Source: Erpobdella octoculata (lineage: Eukaryota; Annelida; Clitellata; Hirudinida; Erpobdellidae). From it: a stretch of DNA of 64,000 nucleotides. The notes under the pieces were generated by a model, which had not been told where the DNA came from, did no database searches, and saw nothing but the letters and a program-made list of their open reading frames with translations. Position numbers and translations under genes: made by a program. Numbering within the stretch: position 1 is the first letter of the stretch; every line of letters starts with the position of its first letter. Location of the stretch: the NCBI GenBank assembly GCA_963978895.1, contig OZ022246.1, positions 17,622,549 through 17,686,548 of the forward strand, read 5' to 3'. This document shows positions 1 through 11,306 of this stretch, one piece after another.

Positions 1-345
1 AAATTTACAAACATGCAATTATTTGTTCACGTAACGAGAAGCTAAATGTTCATATATACAGCCGTTATTTAAGACTATTCTCCATTTAAGGTCGGCGACA
101 TTTTTTCACAAGTGTTCAGGACAACATTTTTTATTGTCATAAACCAAAACGACTGTTATGAGACATAATTGATTTGCCAACTGGCTAGTTTGGACGAGAT
201 GTCATTTTCAGGGCAAGAAACAAATAAAAATTCACACTAGTAACCAATAACTGGCAATGTTTACAGAGTTATATAAATAAAAAAATGTTACAACTGAGAT
301 AAAATTTACAAACTTATATTATTATTATTATTGTAGTCATTTTAG
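1..345. other. AT-rich sequence, nothing recognised
   Basis: No coding stretch, terminal repeat or RNA motif was recognised here. It ends in a short ATT run just before the SINE head. Confidence 0.5.
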
Positions 346-583
346 AGGCGCTGGTGGCAGAGCGGTAGAGCGCTCGCCTGTTGATCGTTAGGTCGGCAGT
401 TCAAGCCTCACCTGCGTCACCAGCGTAACTCCCTTAGGCAAGGAGTTCACTCGCATTGCTTTCTCATGTCTATGAAAATAGCGTGTTCTTCGAAGTTTCC
501 GATCCAAAGGAACCTTCGTAAGCGCCTCTGACTTATCTGGCGCTATATAAATTCATCATTATTATCATTATTATTATTATTTT
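346..583 (+). mobile_element. tRNA-derived SINE, subfamily with GCGCTATATAAAT tail
   Basis: The head resembles a tRNA gene with Pol III internal promoter boxes: an A box TGGCAGAGCGGTAG at about 355-368 and a B-box-like AGTTCAAGCC at about 398-407. A body follows (GTCACCAGCGTAACTCCC). The 3' end reads GGCGCTATATAAATT plus an imperfect ATT repeat, typical of a SINE tail copied from a partner LINE. The same head and body occur at 22974-23187 with a different tail. The left edge of the 6.3-kb duplication cuts this SINE, so only its tail recurs at 6860-6910. It is unlikely to be a functional tRNA gene because a long non-tRNA body follows. Confidence 0.75.
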
Positions 584-1127
584 TCAAAGTGTCAATTTGC
601 TTTGCTGTTAGTACTTGATCGAAAATCTACAGGATTTCTAAAGTTTTTGTTCCTATTCTTTTTAAATGCTTTTATTTAACTTTACTCGTCTCTCTGTTTG
701 TCTGTGGTGATCAAATCTAGGTAATTGGTTTGTTTGTCTGTGATGATCAAATATAAGTGTAAGTAGGCGTGGCCAAGTGTATTCATGGGTCGTTGAATGC
801 CCGTATTTTTTACGAGTCTCCTGATGTAACCAAAGACTATATAGACGCCTGAATTATCGAGATATAAACGAATCAACTCAAACTCGTAGGTCTTCATGCG
901 TTTTTTAACTGTGCGACCGCCTACCTTAAATCAATTGAAATTAATCAAAATCGTTTTTATATGAAAGTTACTGTTGTTGTAATAAACAAAAACTAAACAA
1001 AAAATTAAACAAGATGGAGCGTAACGGTTGTTTTAGATTCAAAAATGTTAGTTCGTTGACTCAGATAGAGGCAAATAAAAGCATTTAAAAATATATTTTT
1101 TTTTTATTTCACTTGTTTCTTCTGGGA

Positions 1128-1440
1128 CTGAAAGCATTTTCTGACTACGTATATGTGCGGTTCTTAGAAAAGCGATTTTTCAAATTTGGTCTTTCCTGAG
1201 TCTTTCCAGGTATTTGCAAAACCAATTTTGACTGTTGCTAGGGCTCTAACAACAACCACCGAGACTACAAAAGTCTTGATTTTCACATTTTTTAAACTTG
1301 TTAGCAGAAAATTTTAATCATTTAGAACGGAAACATCTATCAGAAGACACATTTTCTTGGTTTTGTCGTGAATGATGATGTCAGGACGTTCGCTTTTACT
1401 ATAACTTCTTGAAGACCCAAAATCTGCAGAGTTGTCTATC
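1128..1440 (-). pseudogene. non-LTR retrotransposon C-terminal relic
   Basis: On the reverse strand one frame reads SERPDIIIHDKTKK followed by MCLLIDVSVLND and a stop. A shifted frame then reads VVVVRALATVKIGFANTWK. This order (RPDI, LLIDVS, then a VVIGALG-like block) is typical of the region after the RT domain in several non-LTR retrotransposon groups. The frame is broken and no RT is present beside it. The clade cannot be assigned from this fragment. Confidence 0.5.
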
Positions 1441-1891
1441 GCAGATAGATAGATGACAATCCGTTATTTATGTGCTTGTATTCTTTTGGTGCAAAAACTA
1501 ATTATCCTGAGATAATGTGGCGTAGGTGTTCTTGCTAATGGTAGGAGCCTCAGCAGCATGCATTTGCTTTCCACATTCATTTTGATTTAGTGAGTATTCT
1601 TTTTGTTCGGCAAAGCGTTCAAAAAATTTCGGCTACAAATTGACTGAAGAGGAAGGTTTTCAGCTCCTGGTGGAAATAAATAAGGAATGAAAACATGGTG
1701 AGAGGTGGAAGAGAAGTCCAGAAAAAGGGACCAAAATAAAAAAAAGCGTTTGGCGAAAGATTGATGTTATAGATGGTGTTTAGCGCTTGATCTTGTGATA
1801 TTATGAAAAAATTTTCCGTTTCCGTGGATGCATTAGGAGGCTTGCTTGTTTTGATGATAATGTGATGATAGCAGCAGAAATGTTTAGTTCT

Positions 1892-2606
1892 ACAGAACCT
1901 ACCAGCTTTGAGGAGGCAATTCACAGTGATCAGAAAAATGAATGGCAGCAAGCGATGACAACCAAACGCTCCTGAAAAATAGCTATTGCATGCAAGTGGG
2001 TCTACAAAGTCAAGACTAATTCAGATGGTTTTATCGAACGTTACAAAACAAGACTTGTAATTAAAGGCTATGCTTAAAAGAAATGATGATTAGACTTTTA
2101 GTCCAGTGGACAGAAATACAACTGTTAAAATTCTTTTAAGCGTTGCAGCCAGTGAAAGAATGAATCTGATTCAGTTTGAAGTTTCAACGGCATTCCTATA
2201 TGGGGATTTGCAAGAAGTAATCTGAAGGTTCTGCTAGGGTGTGTAAACTGAAATGAAGTTTGTACGGACTTAGGCAAGCTCCCAGATGTTGGAACACACG
2301 GTTTTTAAGGAAGCTGGGATTTAAAAAAAGTGTTGCTGATCCGTGTCTGTTTATACTGGAAAAAATATAAGGAAATTGTTTTTTGCTTTATATGTTGATG
2401 ATGGTATTGTTATGACTACAGATAAACATGAACTGTCAGAATTTGCAAAGAGTTTAAAATTTGAGTTTAAAATTATAACAAAGCCAACAAAATATTTCCT
2501 AGGAGTGGAAATCAATCCGAAATCTAATGGCTTCATAAAGATCAGTCAAGCTGCCTACACGAAAAATGTTCTTGATCAGTTTGGTATGAGTGATTGTCGG
2601 CCATGT
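1892..2606 (+). pseudogene. Copia (Ty1/Copia) reverse transcriptase relic
   Basis: Translated blocks in order: PTSFEEAIHSDQKNEWQQAM (start of the RVT_2 domain), CKWVYKVKTNSDGF, YKTRLVIKGYA, then QFEVSTAFLYGDL (first catalytic block), YGLRQAPRCWN, and ALYVDDGIVM with the YVDD catalytic motif at about 2390, ending KYFLGVEI and DQFGMSDCRPC. Several in-frame stops and frameshifts separate the blocks, so this is dead. RNase H and all upstream gag-integrase parts are missing. The 3' side is cut by a reverse-strand SINE at 2607. The same relic recurs in unit B. Confidence 0.88.
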
Positions 2607-2735
2607 GTTTTTTTATTAAAATTTAGCACACGCCTTTTCTAAGACAAGTCTTGTTTAAAGGCGAGAAATGGTCTTTGCAAAGGCAGCCATTTTTAGGCGC
2701 CTATCCCTTTAGTAATGCAAGTGAACTCCTTGAAT
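2607..2735 (-). mobile_element. truncated SINE, reverse strand
   Basis: This stretch is the reverse complement of the 3' half of the SINE at 22974-23187, sharing GGCGCCTA, GGCTGCCTTTGCAA and AGACTTGTCTT. The tRNA-like head is missing. It interrupts the Copia relic right after the SDCRPC codons. Confidence 0.75.
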
Positions 2736-3479
2736 TTTTTGGCTTTTTTCTTTATTTGTATTCAATGTATTTTTTAAAAACCTAATAGGAACTAAATTAC
2801 GCTATTACTTTTAACTTAAAGCATTGTTGAAAATATTTTTAAACAAATAATTAAGTTATATTCTTTGCACATGCCAAAGCCTTACTTTTCGAAATTGTTG
2901 CTTTGCCTTCAATAGTTGTTAGAGTAACGTTGTCAAAATTTGCATTTGATTTAGTCAGTATTGAATTAGACTGCAATCCAATTTTGAAACTGTTATTTTC
3001 TGAGTTGTTGTTATAGTTTGATATCTGATAATTAAAAAACATTTAATACCGCAACAAATTAGAGAAAGTTAAAAAAGTTACAAACCAAAATTTTATTTTG
3101 TTTTCCTGCAATCGAAAAAAAATTAAGGTTAGGTTATCATTTCAACAATTCTCTTTCAAAAATGTATTGAATTCTTGTTCGTGTGAAACTGTCTTTGCAC
3201 CTATAGGTCTAATGCTAAAGTGGTTGAAATTTTAGAAATTAGTTTTTATACCAGCAGCTTAAACAGGGATATGAACCGGGTGAAAGGTGTGCAGGTGGCT
3301 TAACCTAACATGTTCGACCAAAACAATCCACATTGCATTAATGGGTGGGAGCTGCAAAAACAATAAACATCGAGCGGGAGGTGTGTAAGCGTGAAGGGGA
3401 GAGCGAGCAAGAAATGGAGACGGAACGGGAGAGAGAGAGAAAGAGCAGAAAAATGGGCAGGAGCGGGAAAACAAGCAAC
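2736..3479. other. no recognised gene
   Basis: AT-rich sequence followed by a purine-rich stretch around 3380-3460 (GAGAGAGAGA). Only short open frames without recognisable domains. Confidence 0.4.
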
Positions 3480-3897
3480 CTCGGTCTAGAATCAATTTCC
3501 CCGCTGCTGCTAAAAAAGCGGATTGGTCGAAGCTCGACGAGATACTTTCCAAGCTTCTCAAAGTGCAGATGAAAGAACGTCCAATGTTTCGAGTGAACAA
3601 TCTAACTGACACCATTTACAACAAATGTTTAAAGATGTTCGGTTCAAAGGAAAAATTTCTCATTGACAGAGGTGAGAAAAAAAAACTCATACTTCAAGAC
3701 GACAACGAGAAATTGCCAGACTCAAAAAAGAAAAAAACGACTTTGACAACAATGGAGGAGAGCTCCAGACAACGAGAAACTAGGGCTCTCAGCTTTGCGA
3801 CATGATTTGAGCCAACGATTGAGTGCACTCTTGCGAGCAGAACGTTTGCGAGTAAAGAAAAAAGAGCAAAGTAAGGCAAGATTCGTATTAAAAGAAA

Positions 3898-3976
<79 letters not shown>

Positions 3977-4967
3977 CCTATCAAGTAACTTCGTATATAG
4001 ACGATATATGTATATAAATTTTGAATCGATTGGACAAAATTTAATTAAATTATTATTTGTGATATCTTCATCGAACTATTTATTGTCTATGATAATATGC
4101 TCGTTCTTTGTATAGTAAAAATATAAAAGTGTGTTTTTAAAAAATTTTGTTATTTATACCAAATGAGAAAGATTCAGTCGACATCAAGCAGTTCAGACAA
4201 ATTTCTTTTCTTAATGTTGAAGAAAAAATAATTTTTGCTGTGCTTGCCAAGAGGTTGAAGAGCTCTCTAACTCAAAACGATTACCTAGACAAGTCGATTC
4301 AGAAAGGAGGCTTTCCTGGTGTTCCCGGTTGCATCGAGCATTCTACCATTAGATCAATGTATGATCAACTGCCAACAGCCAGCAATTTAAAGAAATGGAA
4401 GTTAATTGAGAACGACAAGTGTCAGCTCTGCGGTCAGTCACAGTCATTAATCCATGTTCATTTCTCCTGCTCCTATTCCCTTTCTCATGGTAGATATACG
4501 TGGCGCCACAACCTCGTACTTCAAAAGCTGCTGGTTTTCGTGAAAGTGGCCTGCGGAAAACCAACTCAATAAAGGTGAAACTTAGGAGGAGGATTTACTA
4601 CTTGAGAGAAGGACTGCCGCAGCAAAATCGGCCAAGAAGAATCATCACCGAAGGAGAAAGCATTTTCTATGCAGTAAACGACTGGAGGGTCTCTGCCGAT
4701 TTGAAAACGAAAAAGTGATTTCCAGTTTCAATAAAAGAAAGTGGAAAAAACCAGTAATAGTGGCTTTTTCGAGTCTGGCCAAAACATTTTTTCTCATCGA
4801 GTTGACGGTGCCTTGGGAAAGCAACATGGAAGCATGAAGTTAGAAAAATACAGAGATTTGGTATTAGATTTGGAAGCAAATGGCTCAAGAGTGGATCCTT
4901 TTGCTGTTGATCTCGGAGCACGCGGTTTGGTTGGGAAATTTTTGCTGAAGTTGCTGCGGGCCCTAGG
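3480..4967 (+). pseudogene. R2-like non-LTR retrotransposon relic, upstream part
   Basis: Blocks on the + strand in order: KKADWSKLDEILSKLLK and VNNLTDTIYNKCLKMFG (linker before the RT), then RLSALLRAERLRVKKKEQSK, a (TA)n array, IPNEKDSVDIKQFRQISFLN and VLAKRLKSSLTQNDYLDKSI (start of the RT domain), then an abrupt jump to MYDQLPTASNLKKW, the zinc-knuckle block CQLCGQSQSLIHVHFSC, RYTWRHN, and the endonuclease-region tail VDLGARGLVGKFLLKLL. The RT catalytic core is deleted between about 4340 and 4350. Frames shift repeatedly. A hAT element breaks it at 4968; the last coding bit resumes at 6393. Confidence 0.78.
3903..3974. repeat. (TA)n microsatellite
   Basis: About 36 TA units inside the R2-like relic. 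The unit B copy is 11 bp longer. Confidence 0.95.
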
Positions 4968-6392
4968 CAGTGGCGTAGCTAAGGAAGGGCGGACCGCCCC
5001 GGGTGACAGCATAGGAAGGAGGGTGACACAATTCGAGCTCTAAAAACATTTTCATCCAGCTAAGGTGCAAAAATAATCAGAAAATAGAATTCATTCATCA
5101 CGGTGCGGATTTAGCAGCAGGCCGGGGGGGCGACTCGCTTCCACGCCCATGTAAAGTTAAAAAACTCCCCCCCCCCCACCTTTTTGTCTTCAATTAAAAT
5201 GAGATCTACCACATTGGCCTGGAGCGACTTTTTCATTTCTATCACAACTGTCATTTGTCAACTTTATTTCCTTCTTTCATCGTTGGTGAAAATCTGAACA
5301 GCAAATGCAACTTTTCTTTTATTTCCTTCTTATATTTCTATTGTGTTGTTCTACAAGAAGTAGACACAGCATAGAAGTACCTGCAAAAACCTGGTATTAC
5401 TTTGGACATGGTTGCAACAAACTAAGAGCTTTTGAAGATCTTTATGGAAGAGCAGCGTACAAAGGTTGTTGACAAAGCTATCCAGCAGGCACTTGCGAAA
5501 TGTGAAGAACTTGATATCTCTACGGAAAAAAGAATCATAAAAAAGAGAATAATGCTAGGAGAAGAGGCAAGAGATGCTGGATTGTCATGACAGCATGAGA
5601 CCAAGAGTTCTAGACCATTTTTATATCGAGTTGGATATCAGAGGAAAGGCAGTAAATGACATTTTGCTGACTTTTTGTGCCGTTCAGCCAGACCATTTTA
5701 GAAGGCCTTTGTTTAGAAATTCCCTGTTTAAGGCGACACTTACAAGCAGCCGAAATAAACTTAGAATAAACTGAGCATTAGCCTGTACTGCGGTTCCTAC
5801 AGTTTATCGTGGGACTTTGTTGAGTCTTTGCCATATCGTACACTGACCCTAAGATTGTTTCTGACATTATGTGTTTCTGTGGCATCGTGTTAAAGAAGTT
5901 TCTCCAAAATGAAACTTATAAAGAATTTCCTCGGTTCCACCATGAGCCAGTCGAGATTGTCGGATCTGGCAGTTTTGTCCATTGAAAACGAGCTTACGAG
6001 ACAGACAGATTTTGACGATGTCATTGACTTGTTTGCTATAATGAAAACAAGAAAACATTCATTCTAGGACTATAGTGTCAAAGAACATTCTTTTGTTTTG
6101 TGCATTGCCATTGCCTTAATTTGTGCTTAGATGTTCTGAAAGTAAAAAGTTGCATTTAAAATTTTTTTGGATTTGAACCCCTTGTTTTGCAGATTTGGAT
6201 AATGTCTTGGATGGAACATGTAAGCAGTAACGTTCCGGTCAGTAGAGTGAAGTATTAATTAGACTAGTAGAGGTAGAGCATGTATAATAATTTAACTTCA
6301 GCTAACCATTCAGAATAAGTTGAGGGGGGGTTCATTAGGGTGACATTTTAGCGGACCGCCCGGGTAACGTTTACTAGAGTAAACGTTACCCG
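4968..6392 (+). mobile_element. degraded hAT transposon, unit A copy
   Basis: The left terminus reads CAGTGGCGTAGCTAAGG, the standard start of ZMYM1/TTF-type hAT elements. The interior has broken transposase blocks: RRIIKKRIMLGEEARDAGLS (about 5525-5585) and near the end SRLSDLAVLSIENELTRQTD and DVIDLFAIMKTRKHSF (about 5950-6065), the C-terminal hAT dimerisation region. Near the right end GGGTGACATTTTAGCGGACC mirrors the left TIR, but the outermost CAGTGGCG is absent and a palindrome (6361-6392) stands there. Imperfect 8-bp flanks GCCCTAGG and GCCCTGAG fit a decayed hAT target duplication. It splits the R2-like relic. Confidence 0.78.
6361..6392. repeat. 32-nt perfect palindrome at hAT right edge
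   Basis: Arms CGGGTAACGTTTACT and AGTAAACGTTACCCG are fully complementary, with AG as spacer. It occupies the place where the terminal bases of the hAT right TIR should be. Confidence 0.9.
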
Positions 6393-6489
6393 GCCCTGAG
6401 CAGCGGAATTGGTTTCATTCTAGATTTGGTCTCAAAGAGAAAAAAAGAATTTCCAAATTTAGAACCCGTTCTCACCGCTCTGCACAAAT
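6393..6489 (+). pseudogene. last coding piece of the R2-like relic
   Basis: After the hAT the frame resumes as ALSSGIGFILDLVSKRKKEF and ends LTALHK with TAA. It continues the KLLRAL codons seen just left of the insertion. Confidence 0.6.
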
Positions 6490-6594
6490 AAAATTGCTTT
6501 ACATAGGATATTAAGTTCCGCTACAAGAGCGAAACTGTTCTGTCGTTGAAAGTTTTCTCATTCGAATAACCTAAATTTCTTCAGAAGGCGAGCA

Positions 6595-6859
6595 ATGGAG
6601 TTGGAAAGAGTGCAGTTAGGTGCTCAGATGTCGCAACAGGGCGATTTGACTAGATGGGAGGCGGCAGTTCAACATTCGATGACATGGAATGATTTGTGGC
6701 GTTACTCGCCCATCCGCCTATCTTTTGTGATTAGAGCGATGTATGATCAACTGCCGACAGCTTCGAACTTAGTGAAATGGGGAAAGCTTGAAAATGAAGC
6801 CTGCAAGCTGTGTGAGAAAACAGAAACTCTGATTCATATTCTCTCATGTTGTCCGTATG
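6595..6859 (+). pseudogene. second R2-like C-terminal gene, cut by duplication junction
   Basis: From the ATG at 6595 this is identical to the first 88 codons of the 12956-13864 gene, including MYDQLPTASNLVKW and the zinc knuckle (C70, C73, H81, C86 of the full version). At 6860 it switches into the SINE tail at the start of unit B, so the endonuclease part is missing. Confidence 0.85.
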
Positions 6860-7455
6860 CTTATCTGGCGCTATATAAATTCATCATTATTATCATTATT
6901 ATTATTATTTTTCAAAGTGTCAATTTGCTTTGCTGTTAGTACTTGATCGAAAATCTACAGGATTTCTAAAGTTTTTGTTCCTATTCTTTTTAAATGCTTT
7001 TATTTAACTTTACTCGTCTCTCTGTTTGTCTGTGGTGATCAAATCTAGGTAATTGGTTTGTTTGTCTGTGATGATCAAATATAAGTGTAAGTAGGCGTGG
7101 CCAAGTGTATTCATGGGTCGTTGAATGCCCGTATTTTTTACGAGTCTCCTGATGTAACCAAAGACTATATAGACGCCTGAATTATCGAGATATAAACGAA
7201 TCAACTCAAACTCGTAGGTCTTCATGCGTTTTTTAACTGTGCGACCGCCTACCTTAAATCAATTGAAATTAATCAAAATCGTTTTTATATGAAAGTTACT
7301 GTTGTTGTAATAAACAAAAACTAAACAAAAAATTAAACAAGATGGAGCGTAACGGTTGTTTTAGATTCAAAAATGTTAGTTCGTTGACTCAGATAGAGGC
7401 AAATAAAAGCATTTAAAAATATATTTTTTTTTTATTTCACTTGTTTCTTCTGGGA

Positions 7456-7768
7456 CTGAAAGCATTTTCTGACTACGTATATGTGCGGTTCTTAGAAAAG
7501 CGATTTTTCAAATTTGGTCTTTCCTGAGTCTTTCCAGGTATTTGCAAAACCAATTTTGACTGTTGCTAGGGCTCTAACAACAACCACCGAGACTACAAAA
7601 GTCTTGATTTTCACATTTTTTAAACTTGTTAGCAGAAAATTTTAATCATTTAGAACGGAAACATCTATCAGAAGACACATTTTCTTGGTTTTGTCGTGAA
7701 TGATGATGTCAGGACGTTCGCTTTTACTATAACTTCTTGAAGACCCAAAATCTGCAGAGTTGTCTATC
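7456..7768 (-). pseudogene. non-LTR C-terminal relic, unit B copy
   Basis: Same as 1128-1440, with the same stops. Confidence 0.5.
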
Positions 7769-8219
7769 GCAGATAGATAGATGACAATCCGTTATTTATG
7801 TGCTTGTATTCTTTTGGTGCAAAAACTAATTATCCTGAGATAATGTGGCGTAGGTGTTCTTGCTAATGGTAGGAGCCTCAGCAGCATGCATTTGCTTTCC
7901 ACATTCATTTTGATTTAGTGAGTATTCTTTTTGTTCGGCAAAGCGTTCAAAAAATTTCGGCTACAAATTGACTGAAGAGGAAGGTTTTCAGCTCCTGGTG
8001 GAAATAAATAAGGAATGAAAACATGGTGAGAGGTGGAAGAGAAGTCCAGAAAAAGGGACCAAAATAAAAAAAAGCGTTTGGCGAAAGATTGATGTTATAG
8101 ATGGTGTTTAGCGCTTGATCTTGTGATATTATGAAAAAATTTTCCGTTTCCGTGGATGCATTAGGAGGCTTGCTTGTTTTGATGATAATGTGATGATAGC
8201 AGCAGAAATGTTTAGTTCT

Positions 8220-8934
8220 ACAGAACCTACCAGCTTTGAGGAGGCAATTCACAGTGATCAGAAAAATGAATGGCAGCAAGCGATGACAACCAAACGCTCC
8301 TGAAAAATAGCTATTGCATGCAAGTGGGTCTACAAAGTCAAGACTAATTCAGATGGTTTTATCGAACGTTACAAAACAAGACTTGTAATTAAAGGCTATG
8401 CTTAAAAGAAATGATGATTAGACTTTTAGTCCAGTGGACAGAAATACAACTGTTAAAATTCTTTTAAGCGTTGCAGCCAGTGAAAGAATGAATCTGATTC
8501 AGTTTGAAGTTTCAACGGCATTCCTATATGGGGATTTGCAAGAAGTAATCTGAAGGTTCTGCTAGGGTGTGTAAACTGAAATGAAGTTTGTACGGACTTA
8601 GGCAAGCTCCCAGATGTTGGAACACACGGTTTTTAAGGAAGCTGGGATTTAAAAAAAGTGTTGCTGATCCGTGTCTGTTTATACTGGAAAAAATATAAGG
8701 AAATTGTTTTTTGCTTTATATGTTGATGATGGTATTGTTATGACTACAGATAAACATGAACTGTCAGAATTTGCAAAGAGTTTAAAATTTGAGTTTAAAA
8801 TTATAACAAAGCCAACAAAATATTTCCTAGGAGTGGAAATCAATCCGAAATCTAATGGCTTCATAAAGATCAGTCAAGCTGCCTACACGAAAAATGTTCT
8901 TGATCAGTTTGGTATGAGTGATTGTCGGCCATGT
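8220..8934 (+). pseudogene. Copia RT relic, unit B copy
   Basis: Same as 1892-2606, including the YVDD motif and the same disruptions, so it was already dead before duplication. Confidence 0.88.
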
Positions 8935-9063
8935 GTTTTTTTATTAAAATTTAGCACACGCCTTTTCTAAGACAAGTCTTGTTTAAAGGCGAGAAATGGT
9001 CTTTGCAAAGGCAGCCATTTTTAGGCGCCTATCCCTTTAGTAATGCAAGTGAACTCCTTGAAT
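8935..9063 (-). mobile_element. truncated SINE, unit B copy
   Basis: Same as 2607-2735; again joined to the SDCRPC end of the Copia relic. Confidence 0.75.
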
Positions 9064-9807
9064 TTTTTGGCTTTTTTCTTTATTTGTATTCAATGTATTT
9101 TTTAAAAACCTAATAGGAACTAAATTACGCTATTACTTTTAACTTAAAGCATTGTTGAAAATATTTTTAAACAAATAATTAAGTTATATTCTTTGCACAT
9201 GCCAAAGCCTTACTTTTCGAAATTGTTGCTTTGCCTTCAATAGTTGTTAGAGTAACGTTGTCAAAATTTGCATTTGATTTAGTCAGTATTGAATTAGACT
9301 GCAATCCAATTTTGAAACTGTTATTTTCTGAGTTGTTGTTATAGTTTGATATCTGATAATTAAAAAACATTTAATACCGCAACAAATTAGAGAAAGTTAA
9401 AAAAGTTACAAACCAAAATTTTATTTTGTTTTCCTGCAATCGAAAAAAAATTAAGGTTAGGTTATCATTTCAACAATTCTCTTTCAAAAATGTATTGAAT
9501 TCTTGTTCGTGTGAAACTGTCTTTGCACCTATAGGTCTAATGCTAAAGTGGTTGAAATTTTAGAAATTAGTTTTTATACCAGCAGCTTAAACAGGGATAT
9601 GAACCGGGTGAAAGGTGTGCAGGTGGCTTAACCTAACATGTTCGACCAAAACAATCCACATTGCATTAATGGGTGGGAGCTGCAAAAACAATAAACATCG
9701 AGCGGGAGGTGTGTAAGCGTGAAGGGGAGAGCGAGCAAGAAATGGAGACGGAACGGGAGAGAGAGAGAAAGAGCAGAAAAATGGGCAGGAGCGGGAAAAC
9801 AAGCAAC

Positions 9808-10224
9808 CTCGGTCTAGAATCAATTTCCCCGCTGCTGCTAAAAAAGCGGATTGGTCGAAGCTCGACGAGATACTTTCCAAGCTTCTCAAAGTGCAGATGA
9901 AAGAACGTCCAATGTTTCGAGTGAACAATCTAACTGACACCATTTACAACAAATGTTTAAAGATGTTCGGTTCAAAGGAAAAATTTCTCATTGACAGAGG
10001 TGAGAAAAAAAAACTCATACTTCAAGACGACAACGAGAAATTGCCAGACTCAAAAAAGAAAAAAACGACTTTGACAACAATGGAGGAGAGCTCCAGACAA
10101 CGAGAAACTAGGGCTCTCAGCTTTGCGACATGATTTGAGCCAACGATTGAGTGCACTCTTGCGAGCAGAACGTTTGCGAGTAAAGAAAAAAGAGCAAAGT
10201 AAGGCAAGATTCGTATTAAAAGAA

Positions 10225-10315
<91 letters not shown>

Positions 10316-11306
10316 CCTATCAAGTAACTTCGTATATAGACGATATATGTATATAAATTTTGAATCGATTGGACAAAATTTAATTAAATTATTATTTGTG
10401 ATATCTTCATCGAACTATTTATTGTCTATGATAATATGCTCGTTCTTTGTATAGTAAAAATATAAAAGTGTGTTTTTAAAAAATTTTGTTATTTATACCA
10501 AATGAGAAAGATTCAGTCGACATCAAGCAGTTCAGACAAATTTCTTTTCTTAATGTTGAAGAAAAAATAATTTTTGCTGTGCTTGCCAAGAGGTTGAAGA
10601 GCTCTCTAACTCAAAACGATTACCTAGACAAGTCGATTCAGAAAGGAGGCTTTCCTGGTGTTCCCGGTTGCATCGAGCATTCTACCATTAGATCAATGTA
10701 TGATCAACTGCCAACAGCCAGCAATTTAAAGAAATGGAAGTTAATTGAGAACGACAAGTGTCAGCTCTGCGGTCAGTCACAGTCATTAATCCATGTTCAT
10801 TTCTCCTGCTCCTATTCCCTTTCTCATGGTAGATATACGTGGCGCCACAACCTCGTACTTCAAAAGCTGCTGGTTTTCGTGAAAGTGGCCTGCGGAAAAC
10901 CAACTCAATAAAGGTGAAACTTAGGAGGAGGATTTACTACTTGAGAGAAGGACTGCCGCAGCAAAATCGGCCAAGAAGAATCATCACCGAAGGAGAAAGC
11001 ATTTTCTATGCAGTAAACGACTGGAGGGTCTCTGCCGATTTGAAAACGAAAAAGTGATTTCCAGTTTCAATAAAAGAAAGTGGAAAAAACCAGTAATAGT
11101 GGCTTTTTCGAGTCTGGCCAAAACATTTTTTCTCATCGAGTTGACGGTGCCTTGGGAAAGCAACATGGAAGCATGAAGTTAGAAAAATACAGAGATTTGG
11201 TATTAGATTTGGAAGCAAATGGCTCAAGAGTGGATCCTTTTGCTGTTGATCTCGGAGCACGCGGTTTGGTTGGGAAATTTTTGCTGAAGTTGCTGCGGGC
11301 CCTAGG
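9808..11306 (+). pseudogene. R2-like relic, unit B copy
   Basis: Same block order as 3480-4967 (RT linker, RT start, knuckle, endonuclease tail) with the same RT-core deletion and the same hAT insertion point. Confidence 0.78.
10229..10312. repeat. (TA)n microsatellite, unit B
   Basis: Longer than the unit A array by 11 bp, counting a flanking T difference. Typical slippage divergence. Confidence 0.95.

Larger units (their letters stand above)
532..6859. repeat. tandem duplication, unit A (about 6.33 kb)
   Basis: Unit A is repeated directly as unit B at 6860-13220. Matching landmarks are offset by 6328 bp up to the (TA)n array, then 6339, then 6361. The three offset steps come from a (TA)n length change (11 bp), a 20-bp indel and a poly-C change (2 bp). 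The unit starts inside the tail of the SINE and ends inside an R2-like coding region. The junction shares only CTT. The very high identity implies a recent event or an assembly duplication. Confidence 0.93.

Noticed and set aside
346..420. Functional tRNA gene
   Set aside because: The head is followed by a repeated non-tRNA body and tail shared with another locus, so a SINE fits better.
3259..3615. Reverse-strand 118-codon frame
   Set aside because: It lies opposite the R2-like linker and shows no domain.
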